Shown here in pieces: positions 39,475 through 47,246 of a DNA stretch of 64,000 nt. The stretch spans positions 186,001 to 250,000 of the forward strand of contig CAWIKP010000022.1 of assembly GCA_963836735.1 (NCBI GenBank), written 5' to 3'. This DNA is from JACCXG01 sp963836735. GTDB lineage: Bacteria > Acidobacteriota > Vicinamibacteria > Vicinamibacterales > 2-12-FULL-66-21. The position numbers and the translations under genes are program-made. A model generated the notes under the pieces. The model was given only the letters and a program-made list of their open reading frames with translations. It was not told the origin of the DNA and ran no database searches. The first letter of the stretch is position 1. Every line of letters begins with the position of its first letter.

Positions 39475-39879
39475 TCAGCTCCGGCTCATGCCCTCGATCC
39501 GCGCCCACTCGTCGTCTGTGACCGGCATGACCGAGAGCCTGGCCATCCGCACGAGCGGGAACGACGCGAACGACTTGTCCGCTTTGATGGCGGCGAGCGT
39601 CACCGGTGACGCGAGCTTCTTCACCGGGGCGACGTCGACGGCGTAGAGCTTGCCCTCCGAATCCGCGGGGTCCGGATACGGCGCGCCGGCCGCTTTCGCG
39701 ATGCCGATGACCGACTTCTCGTCACCCGTGTGATAGAAGAAGATACGGTCGCCTTTCTGGATACTGCGCAGGTGCTTCTGCGCGAGCGCGTTCCTCACGC
39801 CCGTCCACGACGTCTTCCCGTCGCGCACCAGGTCGTCGAAGCTGTAATGGGTGGGCTCTTCTTTCATCAGCCAGTTCAC
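39475..39879 (-). CDS. EVE domain-containing protein
   Basis: The intact 134-residue protein covers the entire EVE (PUA-like) fold: MNWLMKEEPTHYSFDDLVRD, then TSWTGVRNALAQKHLRSIQK, GDRIFFYHTGDEKSVIGIAK, and the closing strand SFPLVRMARLSVMPV. EVE proteins bind modified bases or RNA and are related to thymocyte nuclear protein 1. It is divergent from the uracil-DNA glycosylase gene, with 25 bp between starts. A joint role in recognising damaged or modified DNA is possible but is only suggested by position. Confidence 0.93.
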   Translation of the reverse strand: MNWLMKEEPTHYSFDDLVRDGKTSWTGVRNALAQKHLRSIQKGDRIFFYHTGDEKSVIGIAKAAGAPYPDPADSEGKLYAVDVAPVKKLASPVTLAAIKADKSFASFPLVRMARLSVMPVTDDEWARIEGMSRS

Positions 39880-39904
39880 GGTGTACTCCCTGGAGAATCT
39901 TATC

Positions 39905-40471
39905 GTGTCGGACTGGTCTCAGCTGCGTCTTCGCGATCGGATCGCGCCCGGCGTCCGGCTGCTGTTCGTGGGGATCAATCCAGGCGTGCGTTCCGCGGTG
40001 ACCGGCCACCATTTCGCCGGCTTTTCGAACCGCTTCTGGAAGCTGCTGCGCGAGTCGAAGCTGGTGCCCGAGCCGATCACCTACGAAGATGACGGACGGC
40101 TGGTGGAATGGCAGCTGGGCATCACCAACCTGATCGCGCGGCCAAGTCCTGGCATCAACGACCTCCGCCCCGCCGAGTACGTCGAGGGCTGGAAGATCCT
40201 GTCGAAGAAGATCCGGCGCTATCGGCCGGCGGTCGTCGCGCTGGTCGGCGTCACGCTCTACCGTGCCATCCTCCCGCTGCTGCCCGACGTGCCCGCCGGC
40301 GAACGCCGCGCGGCCCGCCTGTCGCCCGACCACGTCCTCGGCCTCAGACCCGAAACGATCCACGGCGCACGGCTGTTCGTGCTGCCGAATCCGAGCGGGA
40401 GGAATGCGAATTTCAGCTATGAGGAGATGTTGGAGGCTTTTACCGCGCTGAAGAGCTACCTGGGAGGATGA
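39905..40471 (+). CDS. mug: mismatch-specific (G:T/U) DNA glycosylase
   Basis: 188 residues from the GTG at 39905 (MSDWSQLRLRDRIAPGVRLL). Family motifs are the catalytic-loop GINPG in LLFVGINPGVRSAVTG, HFAGFSNRFWKLL, and the intercalation motif NPSGRN near the C-terminus. It removes uracil or thymine opposite guanine by base excision. An ATG further upstream (39851) would overlap the divergent EVE gene, so the GTG is preferred. The start region is only 25 bp from the EVE start, so the two genes share a promoter region. The stop is followed three bases later by a palindromic repeat. Confidence 0.9.
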   Translation: MSDWSQLRLRDRIAPGVRLLFVGINPGVRSAVTGHHFAGFSNRFWKLLRESKLVPEPITYEDDGRLVEWQLGITNLIARPSPGINDLRPAEYVEGWKILSKKIRRYRPAVVALVGVTLYRAILPLLPDVPAGERRAARLSPDHVLGLRPETIHGARLFVLPNPSGRNANFSYEEMLEAFTALKSYLGG

Positions 40472-40474
40472 CGT

Positions 40475-40616
40475 CAACTCCCAACTTCCAAATCCCAACT
40501 ACCAAGGGAAGCCGATGAACAACAGGGTGAAAGCGGACCAACCAGCGTGTTGCTCCGTCTTCCGCCCCGTTGTTCGAAGGTTTCCCTTGGGATTGGAACT
40601 TGGGAGTTGGGAGTTG
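40475..40616. repeat. palindromic intergenic repeat with conserved core
   Basis: CAACTCCCAACTTCCAAATC begins the left arm; GGAACTTGGGAGTTGGGAG and TTG end the right. The core is AAGGGAAGCC, GAACAAC and AGGGTGAAAGC, facing TTCCGCCCC, GTTGTTC and TTTCCCTT, around ACCAACCAGCG. It lies between convergent genes, 3 bp after the mug stop and 11 bp before the barrel gene stop. Confidence 0.9.
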
Positions 40617-40627
40617 AAGTGAGTTCC

Positions 40628-41946
40628 CTAGAACGCCCACTCCACACCGACCAACGGTGACAGCCGGTCGGTCAGCCCGCCATCGGCAATCGCAAACTGC
40701 AGGTTGAAGGTCACGCAGCATCCGTGACACCAGGTTGCTCTTGAGCCCGAAGCTGCCCGACGAGGTCCAATAGGATTCGTTGACGAACCGGATGTCGTCG
40801 AGCGTCACGCTGCCCGCGACGCCGGTGCGTGTCGAGGTGACGGCGACCAGCCGCGGCGAGCTGACCACGCGCTGGCCGAAGACGTCCAGGATGATGCTGA
40901 GGCGCGGCGCGACGAGGACGTCGCCGCCGATGGCGTACGTGAACTGGTCCGGAAGATCTCCCTTCACCCCTTCGCGCACGTTGCCGCCGATGAGGCTCTC
41001 GCCGTTCCATTGATACGCCGCGTTGAGGTGCGGCGCGAAGGCTCCCATTTGCGAGGAGAACGCCACGAACGGGCGGATGCCGACGGCGCCGGACCCGAGA
41101 AGGTTCTGCTCGTCACCGGTCGGCATGCGGACGTCGAGCCCCGCCGCGAGCGCCCGCGCGCCTTCCCGCATCATCGTCGTCTTGACGCGGGCCACCAGGT
41201 CTCCGACGCCCCCGGCCGATCCTTCGGCGAAATACTGCCTCGTCGATCCGTGTCCGTCGATGGCATCCGGATCCCTGAAGTAATGGACGCCCAGATTGCT
41301 GCCGGTGCCGATCCGGTGAATGGTCGCGTTCGAGAGCAGGGACAGCCGTGTGGCCACGATCGGCACGCGCAAGCGAGATGTCCACGCGGTCGGACAGGCC
41401 GTAGGTGAGCGCGCCGGTGAACCGGTTGACGGTGGCTTCCACGGTATTGGCGGTCGCCACGACGTCGGCCCTGCCGCCGCCGGCCTGGGGGTTGTCGTGG
41501 GTGAACACCGCCGGAATACTGGCGAGCCGGACGCCGTCGAGGGCATCGTAGGAGAAGAACTGGTAGCTGTAGCCGAAGGCGATCTTGCCCCGTCCGATCG
41601 TCTCGCCGCGTTCGGCGAGGATCGGGCCGAAGCTGCGCGTGGACCGCATGAACGTGCCGGTCGCCGGATCGAAGTTGTAGGTGAAGCCTGACGCCGGCGA
41701 GGGGAGGGGCACCGTCGCCAGCTGACTGGTGAGCGCGACGTTCACCAGCCGGAACTCCGACTGGAACGCACTGTTGAAATGCGCCGCGTGGTTGGTCCCG
41801 TCGAGCTGCACGTCGTCGCTGTTCAGCACCAGGCCGTTCGGCCCGTAGATGTCCTCGAAGAGCGTCGACAGCGTCGAAGGGCGATTCTGGGCCGCGAGCG
41901 GCAGAGACGAAAAGAAGACGACGAAGAGGGCGATCGCGGGGATCAA
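40628..41946 (-). CDS. outer-membrane beta-barrel protein, phenol-degradation-porin-like, frameshifted
   Basis: About 430 residues. The signal peptide MIPAIALFVVFFSSLPLAAQ is followed by amphipathic strands alternating with short turns (AFGYSYQFFSYDALDGVRLA; GALTYGLSDRVDISLA; ALAAGLDVRMPTGDEQNLLG), and the protein ends in phenylalanine (VGVEWAF), the outer-membrane assembly signal. The VRMPTGDEQNLLGSG segment resembles the MetA/phenol-degradation transporter-like family. Breaks lie near 41375 and 40712; the second restores FNLQFAIADGGLTDRL. It lies 18 bp downstream of the kinase stop on the same strand. The solute is unknown. Confidence 0.7.
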
Positions 41947-41964
41947 AAAACGATGAGTTCTCTC

Positions 41965-43984
41965 TCATTTAACAGCCTCGAACCGCACGCGCTCGATCAG
42001 CCAGTCGCCGCCGTTCCGCCGCGCGTTGAGCGTCGTCCGGCTAAGTCTCAAGGGGCTTTGGCCATCCACAGTGAAGAGCTGATAACGGCGCACGAAGGTT
42101 GCGGTGGCGGTCTGGCCAGAGACCGCGACGTCGATGTTCGAGATTTCCACCTCGATGCGGCGCGTATTTGCGAACTCCTGCCGGATCGCAGTCTCCTGCG
42201 CGCCCTCGAGCGACGGCCACAGGCGCTTCAACGCCTCGACGCTTCTCGATTCGAGTGCCTGCTCGTATCGCCTGATCAAGGTCCCGGACGCCGTCCTCGA
42301 GAGCTTTCGAGTTGTCGGCCGGCACGGTCGAAGACGAGGGCGGCGCCCTGACGACCGGTGGAATCGGCGGAGGCGGCGCTGCCGCGGCGGGTTCGGCCGG
42401 CGGCGCGCTCGTCGTCGCCGGCGGCGCGGGCACGATTGGCGCGGGAGCGGAGGATCCAGAGGGCGGCGGTGCCGGCGTTACAGGCGTCGCGGCCGGTTCA
42501 CTGCGGGGCGGAGCCTGCGCAAGGAGCGTGTCGGAGGCGCTTGCCGCGAGTTCCGCGCTGCGGAAATGGCCGGCGGCCTCGTAGAACCCCGTCGTGGCCT
42601 CCGGCATCTGTTCCGCCTGATAGAGGCGAACGGCCTCGCGTTCGGCCGACAAGCCTGCGGCAAACGACGGCGAGCGCTGTGCGCGATTGCCGGCCTTGCG
42701 CGCGGCCGCCTTCGCGCGGTTCATGCGCGTTCGTGCCTCGTCTGCCGCCCTGCGCTCGGCCGCCGCCCCTGCCGATCCGGCCGCGGGCGTTCCGCCAGAG
42801 GGCAGCGGCTCCGCTGGTGCGGACGGCGAAGGCGACGGCACCGTGGTTGGCGGCGCAGAGGGAGCCGCGGCGGGCGGAACAGAGGTCTCTACGGCGGCCT
42901 GTTGAGGGGCCCTGTCGTCCCGTCCGGTCAGCCAGAGCGCCAGCCCGGCGAGAACCGCTATCACCACACCCGCGGCGATCAGAGGAGCCTTCGATCGCGG
43001 CGCCGGGGCCGGCAACGGTGTCATTCCCGTGGGGGCATCCGGCGGAATCTGCCCCGCCGCATCGCCGGAAGGCGGTCTCGATCGGCCCGAGTCGGGGCGT
43101 CGCAGCGTGGACGGACGCGGCGGATCGGACGGCACGCGATGCGCCGACGTGACGGTCGTCGGGACGTCCGACATCGCGAGGTGCTGCCGCTGGAGCGCCA
43201 GATCGCGCGAGAGCTCGCTGAGGTCCTGGTACCGATCGTCGCGGCCCTTCGCGATCGCCTTCTCCACCAGCCTGACAACTTCGTACGGCAGCGTCGCGTC
43301 GATGTTGAGCAGCGGCTCCGGCACGTCCTGCAGGATCTTGTAGAGCGTCGTTGCGAACGAGTCGCCCTGGAACGCCTTCCGCCCGCTCAGAATCTCGTAC
43401 AGCACCACCCCGAACGAGAAGATATCGGCCCGGTGATCGATACGTTCGCCGCGGATCTGCTCGGGCGCCATGTAATTCAGCGTGCCCAGCATCATGTTGC
43501 TCGCGGTGAGCTCCGAGGTGACCATGCGGGCGAGGCCGAAGTCGAGGATTTTCACCACCCCTTCATCGGTGATGAAGATGTTCGCCGGCTTGATATCGCG
43601 GTGAATCAGGCCGCGACGATGGGCGTAGGCGAGGCCATCGCAGATTTCCGTGGCGATCTCGAGCTTCCGGGTGAGCGACATGGGATCGGGACGGGTCAGC
43701 CGGTGCTGGAGATCCTCACCCTTGAGGAACTCCATCGCGAGATACGGCTGTCCCTCGTGCTCGCCCAGGTCGTGAATCGTGATGAGGTTGCGGTGCGAGA
43801 GCTGACCCGCCGCGCGCGCCTCGCGGAAGAAGCGCTCGCGGAGCTCGGTGTTGCCTTCAATCGTGGCGCTGATGATCTTGAGCGCGACCTCGCGTTCGAG
43901 CAGCGAGTCGTGGGCGCGATACACGACACCCATCCCTCCCTGCCCGATTTTGTCGATGATCTTGTAGCGGCCGATTGTGGTCAG
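41965..43984 (-). CDS. Hanks-type serine/threonine protein kinase with C-terminal NTF2-like domain
   Basis: About 670 residues. The kinase domain has the glycine loop KIGQGGMGVVY, VALKI with the ATP lysine, catalytic HRDIKPANIF, DFGLARM and MAPEQ. A proline-rich linker leads to one membrane segment (APLIAAGVVIAVLAGLALWL). The outer part is alanine/proline-rich, then a predicted NTF2-like fold (IRRYEQALESRSVEALKRLW, GDWLIERVRFEAVK). One base near 42280 breaks the frame. The first ATG (43933) would remove the glycine loop. The frame upstream reads TTIGRYKIIDKIGQGG, preceded by CTG (43984) and no standard start. CTG initiation or a base error is therefore likely. Confidence 0.85.
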
Positions 43985-44043
43985 TGCGCCCTCTGAGACG
44001 ACGGATCATAGTGTAGACGACCCGGCTCGGCCTTTCGAGGCGG

Positions 44044-44973
44044 CTAGGCGACTCCCGCCCTTTTCATCACAGCCAGCGTCGTGTCGAGACCGAGGCGGGC
44101 GCCATCCTCCGGTGTCATGCCCTCGGGCACCCGTCCGAGGGGCTCGGGGCTGACCGCGTCCTGATAGCCGATCTTCTTCAGCGCCTGGAAGAATCCGACC
44201 AGGTCGATGACCCCCTCGCCCGGCATGTGGCGCTGGTTGTCGCGGACCTCCTCAGGGGGCTGCGGCTTCGCGTCGGACACGTGGATGTGAACGATCCGGC
44301 TCCTGTCGGTGGCGAGGATGTCTGCGACAGTGCCGCCGGAGTGGTGCCAGTGCCAGGCATCCAGCGTCGCGCCGATGTTCGGGCCGATCTCTTTGGCGAG
44401 CGCCACGGTTTCCGGCAGCGTCCAGATGAACGGCTCCTTGGCACGCGTCCGGAACATCAGTGGTCCGAGGAACTCGAGCCCGAGCCGGATGCCGGACTTC
44501 TGCAGAATCCCGGCGATTGGTGTGAGCCTCGCGATGATGAACTTTCGGCGCTCGTCGCGCGGCTCGTTGCTCGCCGGCGAGAGCACGGCCATCATCCGCG
44601 TGCAGCCGATTTCGGCCGCGAATTTCGTGTTCTCTTCGAGCTGCGCGAGCCCGGACTGGTAGGCGGCTTCTTCGGCGGCGGCGAACTGGACCGGCAGGTT
44701 GGTCACCCCCGGCTTGACCCGCGCCTCCTTGAAGAGGGCTTTCGTCGCGTCGACGCCGTCCTTGCGGGCCGCGCCAAGCTGCACGTCCACACCGGGATAC
44801 CCGACCTTGCCGGCCAGGCGCACGAAGTCGGGCCACGGCATCTGGCGCGTGAGCGACCCGTTGAGCGACAGGAACATACCGGACTGGGCAGAAGCCGCCC
44901 TCACCGACGCCAGCACCGCACCCGTGCATGCGGCCTGCTGAATGAACGTCCGCCGGGTGAGCTCGTGCCGCAT
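44044..44973 (-). CDS. Tat-exported sugar phosphate isomerase/epimerase-like TIM barrel
   Basis: The 309-residue protein starts with a twin-arginine signal (LTRRTFIQQAACTGAVLASV). The mature part is a xylose-isomerase-like AP endonuclease-2 fold: YPGVDVQLGAARKDG, KSGIRLGLEFLGPLM, with candidate metal ligands Glu in LGLEF, Asp in GATLDAWHWHH and His in IVHIHVSD. The SPEPLGR end is also usual. Members isomerise sugars or inositol-derived compounds; here the enzyme would act in the periplasm. It is co-directional with the kinase gene (60 bp downstream of it) but probably has its own promoter. Confidence 0.88.
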   Translation of the reverse strand: MRHELTRRTFIQQAACTGAVLASVRAASAQSGMFLSLNGSLTRQMPWPDFVRLAGKVGYPGVDVQLGAARKDGVDATKALFKEARVKPGVTNLPVQFAAAEEAAYQSGLAQLEENTKFAAEIGCTRMMAVLSPASNEPRDERRKFIIARLTPIAGILQKSGIRLGLEFLGPLMFRTRAKEPFIWTLPETVALAKEIGPNIGATLDAWHWHHSGGTVADILATDRSRIVHIHVSDAKPQPPEEVRDNQRHMPGEGVIDLVGFFQALKKIGYQDAVSPEPLGRVPEGMTPEDGARLGLDTTLAVMKRAGVA

Positions 44974-45129
44974 CGCGCTTCTCCTTTGTCAGCCGTCCGG
45001 TTCCTGGTCGGCCTATTGTAGGGCCGGGTCTTCCGCCGTCGCCACAGCTTTGGCTCCGTCAAACTGGGAACGCCGTCAAGCGACTCGGGGAATCCCGACG
45101 CGCCCCGGCTGCGTCCTACGGGACAGACC

Positions 45130-46107
45130 ATGGCCCAATCCCTGCCTTCGCCTTCCGACGACCTCTTGATCGATGCCTATTCCCGCGCCGTCATCGACGC
45201 GGTCGAGCTGGTGGCTCCGACGGTCGTGTCGGTGGATGTGCGCAAGCGCGGCGTCAATCAAGGTCGGCGGTCCCCGGCACAGGCCGGCACCGGCTCCGGG
45301 TTCGTCTTCGCCGCAGACGGCCTGATTCTGACCAACAGCCACGTCGTCGACGACTCGACCGAGATCGACGTGATGCTGCCGGACGGCCGCGAGCACCGCG
45401 CCGACCTGGTTGGACAGGATCCCGACACCGATGTGGCCGTCCTCAAGATCACCGCCTCCGACCTGAGCGCCGTGTCTTTCGGCCAGTCGCAGTCCCTTCG
45501 GCCAGGCCAGCTGGTGATTGCGATCGGGAATCCGTACGGCTTTCAGCACAGTGTCTCGGCGGGCGTGGTGAGCGCGCTCGGACGCACGCTGCGGGCGCGG
45601 TCCGGCCGGCTGATCGATCAGGTCATCCAGACCGACGCCGCGCTGAATCCGGGCAACTCCGGCGGACCGCTGGTCACCGGCGCGGGGCAGGTCGTCGGCG
45701 TGAACACGGCGATCATCGCCGGCGGCCAGGGTCTCAGCTTCGCCGTTCCGATCAGCACGGTCGTCTCTGTATTGCCGGCCCTGCTGCGCGACGGGCGGGT
45801 GCGCCGCGGCTACCTCGGCGTGGCTGGCCAGGACGTGCCGCTGCTGCGCCGGGTGACCCGGTTCCACCGGCTCTCACAGGCGACCGGCGTGCTGGTGATA
45901 TCGCTGGAGCAGGACGGGCCAGCCCGCGTTGCAGGCGTGCGCGAAGGGGACATCATCGTGTCCTTCGACACGGCACCGATCTCGAGCCTCGACGATCTCC
46001 ACAGGACGCTGACCGAAGACCGGATCGGCACGTTCGCGACGATGGGGCTCCTGCGCGATCAGCAGCGGATCGACGTGAGCGTCCGGATCGGGGACCGGAC
46101 GCGCTGA
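45130..46107 (+). CDS. HtrA/DegP-like trypsin-family serine protease with PDZ domain, no signal peptide
   Basis: 325 residues. The catalytic triad is visible: His71 in ILTNSHVVDD, Asp101 in DPDTDVAVLKI and Ser177 in LNPGNSGGPLV. A PDZ domain follows (residues about 228-320; RVAGVREGDIIVSFDTAPIS). The protein starts MAQSLPSPSDDLLIDAYSRA, with no signal peptide or membrane anchor, unlike typical periplasmic DegP/DegS. It may be cytoplasmic, as some short HtrA-like proteases appear to be. It would cleave misfolded proteins. It is convergent with the esterase gene; both stops lie in a GGTCCGCTG-type palindrome. Confidence 0.92.
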   Translation: MAQSLPSPSDDLLIDAYSRAVIDAVELVAPTVVSVDVRKRGVNQGRRSPAQAGTGSGFVFAADGLILTNSHVVDDSTEIDVMLPDGREHRADLVGQDPDTDVAVLKITASDLSAVSFGQSQSLRPGQLVIAIGNPYGFQHSVSAGVVSALGRTLRARSGRLIDQVIQTDAALNPGNSGGPLVTGAGQVVGVNTAIIAGGQGLSFAVPISTVVSVLPALLRDGRVRRGYLGVAGQDVPLLRRVTRFHRLSQATGVLVISLEQDGPARVAGVREGDIIVSFDTAPISSLDDLHRTLTEDRIGTFATMGLLRDQQRIDVSVRIGDRTR

Positions 46108-46109
46108 TA

Positions 46110-46226
46110 GCCGCTGGTCCGCTGGTCCGCTGGTCCGATCTGGTTCAGTCCGCGGTCCGCGGTTTTGCGGACCAGCGGTCTGGCGGACCAGCGGCTTAGC
46201 GGACCAGCGGCCTAGCGGACCAGCGG
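46110..46226. repeat. palindromic intergenic repeat, GGTCCGCTG-arm type
   Basis: The left arm is CCGCTGGTCCGCTGGTCCGC. The right arm has four GCGGACCAGCGG units separated by TCTG, CTTA and CCTA. The centre is CCGCGGTCCGCGGTTTTGCGG. It begins 2 bp after the protease stop, and the last three codons plus stop of the esterase gene lie inside it. Confidence 0.85.
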
Positions 46227-47213
46227 CGTTGCGAGGAAGGCGGCCGTATCCTTCGCTGCTTTCGTCTCGACTCCAGGCTTTCCCAGGAATCCCACATCGC
46301 GGAACCACTCGACAAACCGATCCTGCCAGGTGCCGAACGGCGTCCCGTTGCGATCCTTCAGCCCGTTGCCGTGCCCGCCGTTGCCGTAGACGTGCATCTC
46401 GAGGTTGGGGATGCGTGACTTCAGGAGCGCAGCGAAGAATTCATCGGCCCAGACCGCGTGAACCGCATCGCCCGAGCCAGCGGTCGCGATGAACGCCGGC
46501 GGCGTGTTGCGGGGCACGTCCGGCTTCGGCTCGCGCGCGAACGGGGTCGGACCCGGATAGATCAGAGCAACGAAGTCGGGCCGCGAGCTCGCTCCTGAGG
46601 CGCCGTCAGCCTCGGCCCTGGTGTCGGTGTCGAACTTGTCGAAAAAGAGCGCCGCCGGCGCGACCAGCTCGGCACCCGCCGAGAACCCCATCATCCCGAT
46701 CTTCTGCGGGTCGATATTCCACTCCTTCGCCCGCGCTCGCACGATCCTGACCGCCTGCTGTGCGTCGTAGACCGCATCGGTCTCCGCAACATAGCCGTCC
46801 TGCCGCAGCCGGTTGCGCAGGATGATTGTCGCAACCCCGTAGTTGTAGAAGAACGGGACGAGGTCCGCTCCCTCGGTGCCGACGTTCAGCGTCCGGTGTC
46901 CGCCGCCCGGCACGACAATCACTGCTGCGCCGGTGTTGTTCGACGGATCGACGACGTGCACCTCGATCGAGGGATTATGGATGTTGACGATGCTCTGGAT
47001 GCGTCCGGGTACCGTCTTCTGGAGATTGTTCTGTTCAGCCTCGCCGATCCGCTCTTTCTTGAGATATTTCGAAGTCGGTGGAAACAGGGTGACGATCTGA
47101 CCGCCAGGCACGATCGGCTGGGGAACGAAAGGAGTCGGCGGCGCCTGGCCCGCGACTGCAACCGCAGACAGCGTGAAGGCGAGAGCGAGCATCGGATTCC
47201 GGATTGTGCGCAT
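46212..47213 (-). CDS. exported alpha/beta-hydrolase, acetyl-xylan-esterase-like
   Basis: 333 residues with a signal peptide (MLALAFTLSAVAVAGQ). The fold is an alpha/beta-hydrolase of the BD-FAE/esterase-lipase group: oxyanion region VIVVPGGGHRTLN, nucleophile Ser in GMMGFSAGAELVAP, Asp region around FIATAGSGDAVHAV, and catalytic His in HVYGNGGHGNGL. This order is typical of acetyl-xylan and related carbohydrate esterases. It probably removes acetyl groups from plant-derived glycans outside the inner membrane. The C-terminus (ATPLVR) is encoded by the flanking palindromic repeat, so the original stop was probably reshaped by it. Confidence 0.88.
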   Translation of the reverse strand: MRTIRNPMLALAFTLSAVAVAGQAPPTPFVPQPIVPGGQIVTLFPPTSKYLKKERIGEAEQNNLQKTVPGRIQSIVNIHNPSIEVHVVDPSNNTGAAVIVVPGGGHRTLNVGTEGADLVPFFYNYGVATIILRNRLRQDGYVAETDAVYDAQQAVRIVRARAKEWNIDPQKIGMMGFSAGAELVAPAALFFDKFDTDTRAEADGASGASSRPDFVALIYPGPTPFAREPKPDVPRNTPPAFIATAGSGDAVHAVWADEFFAALLKSRIPNLEMHVYGNGGHGNGLKDRNGTPFGTWQDRFVEWFRDVGFLGKPGVETKAAKDTAAFLATPLVR

Positions 47214-47246
47214 GAGCAGATTATTGCAGGCCCCCGAACCCCCGAG

